Shown: in pieces, positions 60,051-64,000 of the stretch
Layout of the letters: the number at the start of each line of letters is the position of its first letter
Numbering within the stretch: position 1 is the stretch's first letter
Assembly (NCBI GenBank): GCA_046328035.1
Contig: JAXLXI010000009.1
Location: forward strand, 62,001 to 126,000
From: JBGASG01 sp046328035
GTDB lineage: Bacteria > Cyanobacteriota > Vampirovibrionia > Obscuribacterales > Obscuribacteraceae
Length of the DNA stretch: 64,000 nucleotides
Direction: 5' to 3'
Program-made: the position numbers and the translations under genes
Notes under the pieces: model-generated
The model's input: the letters and a program-made list of their open reading frames with translations, nothing else
Database searches by the model: none
What the model was told of the DNA's origin: nothing

Positions 60051-61232
60051 TTAGCCCTCGTGTGCCGGCACCGAGCGCGTGTACATTCTTGGCATGCGTG
60101 CGCGCAGTCGACAGGCCAGTTCATAAGTAATGGTATCAAGCGCGGCCGCCCAATCCGCCAGATAGAGTTGTTTGTGTCCGGCGCGCGCGCGAAACTTCGG
60201 CGCGTGCTCCTCACCGATCAGTGTAATCACGTCACCTTCATCGGCATCGGCAACATCCGTGACGTCGAACAGCATCTGGTCCATGCTGATCAGCCCGATT
60301 TGTTTCACTTCCTGTCCGAGCAAAAGCCCTTTCATCTTATTGGACAGCCCGCGGTCGACGCCGTCGGCGTAGCCGATCGGAATCGATGCGATGCGCGTCG
60401 GGCGCTGTGCCGTCCAGGTCAGGTTGTAACCGACCGACTGGCCGGTTTCTATGTGCTGCAAATGATTGATGCGCCCGCGCACCGACATGGCCGGTGTCAC
60501 CACATCTGATACTGCCCGCGCTTCTAATCCATATAAATACAGTCCGACGCGCACCATGTCGTAATGCGTATCGGGAAACCGCCGCGTTGCATCACCGGAT
60601 GCCAGGTGCACCAGCCGCGGCTGGCTTTCCGACTTTGCCACCATATCAAGTACGCGCTGGAATTGCGCATTTTGCTTGCCGGTGAATTCGGCTTCGTCGG
60701 CTTTGGCGAGATGACTGAAAATTCCGGCCAGCCGCAAAGATTTCTCCGACGCCATCGTCGACAGCAAGTCGGGCACATCTCCAGGCAGCGCGCCCAATCT
60801 GTGCATACCGGTGTCGACCTTCAAGTGCACGTTGGCCGGTTTGTTTATCCGTGCCGCCTCTTTGACAATGTCTTCGATCTGCGAGCGATTCAAAACCGTC
60901 AGTTGCAGATCAGCTTCGAGCGCGGTGGTAATTGCCCACGATGGCGCCGGACTGAGCAAGAGGATCGGCTGTGTGACACCGGCGCCGCGCAGCTGGCAGC
61001 CCTCGTCGACCGATGCAACGCCCAACCATGAAGCACCGGATGCGGTGAGTACTTCCGCGACGCCGACAGCGCCGTGTCCGTAGGCATCGCTTTTGACGAC
61101 GGCCATCAACTTGGTGTGCGGCGAACACCAGCTCTTGATGGTGGCAACGTTTTTCTCCAGTGCCAGAAGATCGATCTCGACCCAGGCGTCGCGCCTCACC
61201 GAAGCAACAATGGGTTGGCGTGGCGCAAGCAT
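60051..61232 (-). CDS. alr: Alanine racemase
   Basis: 393 residues from the ATG at 61232 (a start at 61271 adds 13). The PLP-binding Lys47 is in MAVVKSDAYGHG, with Ser-Asp instead of the more usual Ala-Asn. The catalytic Tyr region is QSVGYNLTW and the substrate loop LISMDQMLFDV is present, as is HLKVDTGMHRLG. It interconverts L- and D-alanine for peptidoglycan. First gene of the leftward alr-nadD-yqeK unit. Confidence 0.93.
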   Translation of the reverse strand: MLAPRQPIVASVRRDAWVEIDLLALEKNVATIKSWCSPHTKLMAVVKSDAYGHGAVGVAEVLTASGASWLGVASVDEGCQLRGAGVTQPILLLSPAPSWAITTALEADLQLTVLNRSQIEDIVKEAARINKPANVHLKVDTGMHRLGALPGDVPDLLSTMASEKSLRLAGIFSHLAKADEAEFTGKQNAQFQRVLDMVAKSESQPRLVHLASGDATRRFPDTHYDMVRVGLYLYGLEARAVSDVVTPAMSVRGRINHLQHIETGQSVGYNLTWTAQRPTRIASIPIGYADGVDRGLSNKMKGLLLGQEVKQIGLISMDQMLFDVTDVADADEGDVITLIGEEHAPKFRARAGHKQLYLADWAAALDTITYELACRLRARMPRMYTRSVPAHEG

Positions 61233-61445
61233 GATTAGTAATTTCTCGCCTGAAAAGAGGAAGGTGAACATTGCCAGCTATCCACTTTATGCTAGCATGG
61301 GCAAAATCGTGTATCGCAAGCATATAGCCGGTTTTGCTATCGCCATTGCATAGCTTCGTCTGTAAACAGCTGCGCGAAACACCGATGTCGTTGTTGTCCG
61401 CCGGTGTCCCTGGTACCACTTCACACAACACAAGAGGACTTCTGC

Positions 61446-61727
61446 GTGAACAAGGCTGAGTTGGTAGACGTTATTGCGAAGGAAGCCGGCACCACCAAAA
61501 AGGATGCCGAAACCGTCATTAATAAGATGATGGAAACCATCGTTAAACGTGTTGCATCCGGCGAAAAAGTAACGCTTGTTGGATTTGGTACTTTCGAAGT
61601 GCGCCAGCGCAAAGCCCGCACGGGTCGAAACCCCAAGACCAATCAGCCTCTGGAAATCCCAGCCAAGCGTGTGCCGGGTTTCAAAGTTGGCAAAGAATTT
61701 AGCGAAGCTGTCAACAAGCGACGTTAA
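61446..61727 (+). CDS. hup: HU-type DNA-binding protein
   Basis: 93 residues from a GTG at 61446; AAGAGGA lies 7 bp upstream and fixes this start. NKAELVDVIAKEAGTTKKDA and the DNA-clamping arm FGTFEVRQRKARTGRNPKTN are canonical HU, ending KVGKEFSEAVNKRR. A chromosome-organising dimer. A weak hairpin at 61730-61747 may be a terminator but lacks a T-run. Confidence 0.95.
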   Translation: MNKAELVDVIAKEAGTTKKDAETVINKMMETIVKRVASGEKVTLVGFGTFEVRQRKARTGRNPKTNQPLEIPAKRVPGFKVGKEFSEAVNKRR

Positions 61728-61860
61728 ATCGGGCGAAGTCTCGTCCGACCTTAATCTTGATAAATTTCAAAGAGACATCTGTGCGCTTGAATAGGCTCAA
61801 AGGTTGTTGTTATTGCAGCCGTATTTGCACGCGAATCTTTCCGAGTTGCGGAGTTGTGCA

Positions 61861-62988
61861 TTGGAATCAGCAAAAGTAGCAGTAATAGGTTTCGGCAACT
61901 GGGGCAAAAATCTCGTCCGCAACTTTGCTCATTTGGGAGCACTGGGTTGCGTATGTGACATTGACCTGGCTCGCCTGGATGTGGTGCGTCGCGAGCACCC
62001 CGGTGTGCGGATCACCGATCAGTTCGAAAGCGTATTGAAGGATGAATCGATCAAAGCAGTTGTGATCGCGTCACCAAGCGACAGCCACTTCGAACTCGGC
62101 AGACAATCATTGTTAGCCGGCAAACACGTCTATGTTGAGAAACCGCTGGCGCGGGACACCCGCCACGCGGAAGAACTGGACAAACTGGCAACGGAACGCG
62201 GACTGATCTTGATGGTCGGTCACTTGCTTCTCTACCATCCTGCCGTCAATTGCTTGAAAGAATTGATTCGCGATGGCGAACTGGGCGAGCTGCGGTTCAT
62301 CAGATCAGATCGCATGAACTTCAACACGGGCAGGCGTGACTGGAGCGTGCTCTGGGATCTGGCACCACACGACATTTCCATGATGTCTTACCTGCTCGAT
62401 TGCGAACATCCCGAAGTGGACCGCGTCGGCGGCTGGGACACACAAATAGACTCGCTGGTCGATGTGGCTTACCTCGATCTGGTTTTCCCGATCGCCGGTG
62501 CCCGTCGCGTGCCCGGTCAAGTGCGCAACAGCTGGATCGATCCGCAAAAACTGGTGCGCCTCACCGTCAACGGCAGTTTGAAGACGGCAGTCTTGAACGA
62601 CACCGCATCCGAAAACAAGCTGGCGCTGCACAGCCTCACCAAGTCCGGTGGCATGGTGGTCGAGTATCCATCTTATTCAGATGCCGAGCCGCTGCAACTG
62701 GAGTGCGAGCACTTCCTCAATTGCGTCGTCACCGGGCAGCGCCCGCGCACCGATGCCAATAACGCTTATCAAGTCGTGCGGGTGCTTTCCGAAGTCGAAG
62801 ACCGTCTGGCACGCCGACCGCAAGTCAAGTCGTCGAATCTCTCGATTCCGGCGCCGACGACGGCTGCGCAAATCGCCGCTGCTGCGCAGGCATCCCAAAC
62901 CGGGAACGGCAATGGCAACGGCACGGTTCCCGCGCAACCGGCAGGCATTGTGGCGCCGACAACCCCGATTATTCAGGTTGTGCAGTAA
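61861..62988 (+). CDS. Gfo/Idh/MocA-family oxidoreductase
   Basis: 375 residues from a TTG at 61861, preferred over 61804 because GGAG lies 7 bp upstream and the Rossmann strand AVIGFGNWGKN follows directly. AVVIASPSDSHFELGRQSLL and KHVYVEKPLARDTRHAEEL are the NAD(P)-binding and EKP motifs. VLWDLAPHDISMM holds the catalytic His. Members act on sugar or inositol derivatives, often nucleotide sugars in glycan pathways. The last 60 residues are an Ala/Thr/Pro/Gly-rich tail. Confidence 0.88.
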   Translation: MESAKVAVIGFGNWGKNLVRNFAHLGALGCVCDIDLARLDVVRREHPGVRITDQFESVLKDESIKAVVIASPSDSHFELGRQSLLAGKHVYVEKPLARDTRHAEELDKLATERGLILMVGHLLLYHPAVNCLKELIRDGELGELRFIRSDRMNFNTGRRDWSVLWDLAPHDISMMSYLLDCEHPEVDRVGGWDTQIDSLVDVAYLDLVFPIAGARRVPGQVRNSWIDPQKLVRLTVNGSLKTAVLNDTASENKLALHSLTKSGGMVVEYPSYSDAEPLQLECEHFLNCVVTGQRPRTDANNAYQVVRVLSEVEDRLARRPQVKSSNLSIPAPTTAAQIAAAAQASQTGNGNGNGTVPAQPAGIVAPTTPIIQVVQ

Positions 62989-63024
62989 GCGACCGGACCG
63001 GAATGACGTTTCTTAAACAGGACG

Positions 63025-63054
63025 TTGCACGCTAATTTGATAGCGCGCTATAAT
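63025..63054 (+). promoter_or_regulatory. Promoter of tRNA-Gly
   Basis: TTGCAC (63025-63030), an 18-bp spacer and a perfect TATAAT (63049-63054) lie 17 bp upstream of the tRNA's first base. This is a good sigma-70-type promoter, expected to start transcription near 63061. Confidence 0.8.
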
Positions 63055-63071
63055 CACTCCTCACCACTATT

Positions 63072-63146
<75 letters not shown>

Positions 63147-63220
63147 TTTTTTCACTGCGCCCGCGGCTTCTTTTGAGAAACGCGGCGTTGTTGTTTCCAG
63201 GGGCGCCTGCCGTTTCTTCA

Positions 63221-63802
63221 ATGGATAGTCTGCGACGATTCGTTGTAGTTGGTACAAGCGGCAGTGGCAAGACCACATTCGCACGCCGGCTGGCGGCCGC
63301 GCGCGGCATCACCCACATCGAGCTGGATGCGCTGCACTGGGAGCCGAACTGGGTCGAGGCTGCCGACGATGTTTTTCTCACGCGGGTCGATCAAGCCACC
63401 AGTGCGACCGCCTGGGTGGTGGACGGCAATTATTCCAAAGCGCGCCCCTTCATCTGGCAGCGCGCGGATGCCGTGTGCTGGCTGGACTTCGACTTTCACC
63501 TGGTCATGTGGCGGCTCTTTTCGCGCACGGTGCGCCGCGCTTTCTCGCAAGAGGAACTGTGGAAAGGCAACCGCGAATCGTGGCGCATGAGCTTTATGAC
63601 CAGGGACTCGGTGTTGTTATGGGGGCTGACGACCTATCATCGACGGCGACGTGAATATCAGGAATTGCTGCGATCGCCTGAAAGTGCGCGCTTGCGGGTT
63701 TTTCACCTGAAGAATCCGGCGCAGGCGCAGCAGTTTTTGCGTGATGCTGCCGCCGAATCTGGTGGCGCCGGCAATGGCACAAGCAGCGCCGGATCGCTCT
63801 GA
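63221..63802 (+). CDS. P-loop kinase, topology-modulation (FlaR/adenylate-kinase-like) protein
   Basis: 193 residues from the ATG at 63221; the longer open frame runs back through the tRNA and is not credible. The P-loop VVVGTSGSGKTTFARRLAAA is followed by HIELDALHWEPNW and WVVDGNYSKAR, the pattern of the FlaR/adenylate-kinase-related group often called DNA topology modulation proteins. These are small nucleotide or nucleoside kinases of uncertain substrate. The final 20 residues are Gly/Ala/Ser-rich. The 198 bp after it, to the window end, show no gene I can support. Confidence 0.8.
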   Translation: MDSLRRFVVVGTSGSGKTTFARRLAAARGITHIELDALHWEPNWVEAADDVFLTRVDQATSATAWVVDGNYSKARPFIWQRADAVCWLDFDFHLVMWRLFSRTVRRAFSQEELWKGNRESWRMSFMTRDSVLLWGLTTYHRRRREYQELLRSPESARLRVFHLKNPAQAQQFLRDAAAESGGAGNGTSSAGSL

Positions 63803-64000
63803 GGGTGATACCGCGCGTGGTGCCCGCCGATTGATTATCCGACACTGATCGGCGATCACGGCGCCGTCCGGGTGCGCCCGCCCCTGTCCGTCTTATCTGC
63901 CCTTGGCAGCGGGGTGGCGTCGCGGTTTTATTACATTCCATAAGAAATCTTCGCCGAATAAGCTTAGAGAAGTTAGCCTGCTGGGTATTAAGGAGCTGAC

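Noticed and set aside
61730..61747. Hairpin after the HU gene considered as a terminator
   Set aside because: A 7-bp stem with a G-T pair but no T-run; not strong enough to annotate.

Overview
The window is about 64 kb of a moderately GC-rich bacterial chromosome with dense coding, short gaps and many translationally overlapped gene pairs. Surface-polysaccharide genes, LolD/FtsX-like ABC genes and secreted TonB-C-terminal-like proteins suggest a diderm. The mix of giant multidomain proteins, orphan receiver domains, small TPR-like proteins and many PIN toxin-antitoxin modules resembles Vampirovibrionia/Melainabacteria (Obscuribacterales-like). That placement is my inference, since the window has no rRNA or strong phylogenetic marker.

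Layout. 1-1,030: the tail of an unidentified gene, an orphan receiver domain and a small TPR-like protein, then a 210-bp inverted-repeat structure (1229-1439). 1,465-7,514: a GDP-6-deoxymannose and glycosyltransferase cluster (phosphohexomutase, GDP-mannose 4,6-dehydratase, SDR epimerase/reductase, two GT4 enzymes). 7,538-9,980: an accretion zone of toxin-antitoxin genes with broken copies of both flanking genes. 9,949-13,764: a SNF2 helicase/SWIM zinc-finger pair. 14,227-24,952: membrane glycosyltransferase-like proteins, a sugar nucleotidyltransferase and an AlgI/AlgX-type polysaccharide O-acetylation pair. 24,959-26,414: two divergent toxin-antitoxin modules. 26,424-30,155: zinc-ribbon proteins, a DUF1800 protein and a secreted Gly-rich EF-hand protein, followed by another toxin-antitoxin module and a copy of the EF-hand gene's 3' end.

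31,019-40,709 is the most unusual segment. It holds a 2,296-residue protein with annexin-like repeats, a transglutaminase-like Cys-His-Asp triad and a duplicated C-terminal domain, followed at once by three tandem protein-kinase-like genes. Each kinase copy keeps a different subset of the catalytic residues. I regard this four-gene unit as the best candidate for an undescribed system.

40,756-54,605: a regulator plus a second small TPR-like protein, an ABC-exporter operon that also encodes a caspase-fold protein lacking its catalytic cysteine and an AttH/CrtC lipocalin-like protein, a cell-wall peptidase, a DHH-like protein with permuted motif order beside a TSUP permease, two Hsp20 genes behind a double GAAC-N4-GTTC palindrome, three tandem secreted TonB-C-terminal-like proteins, and a pseudo-receiver. 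54,726-64,000 is mostly housekeeping: FKBP isomerase, response regulator, SSB, Na+/solute symporter, YqeK/NadD/alanine racemase, HU, a Gfo/Idh/MocA oxidoreductase, tRNA-Gly(GCC) and a P-loop kinase.

All functions are read from motifs by eye. No database search was possible.
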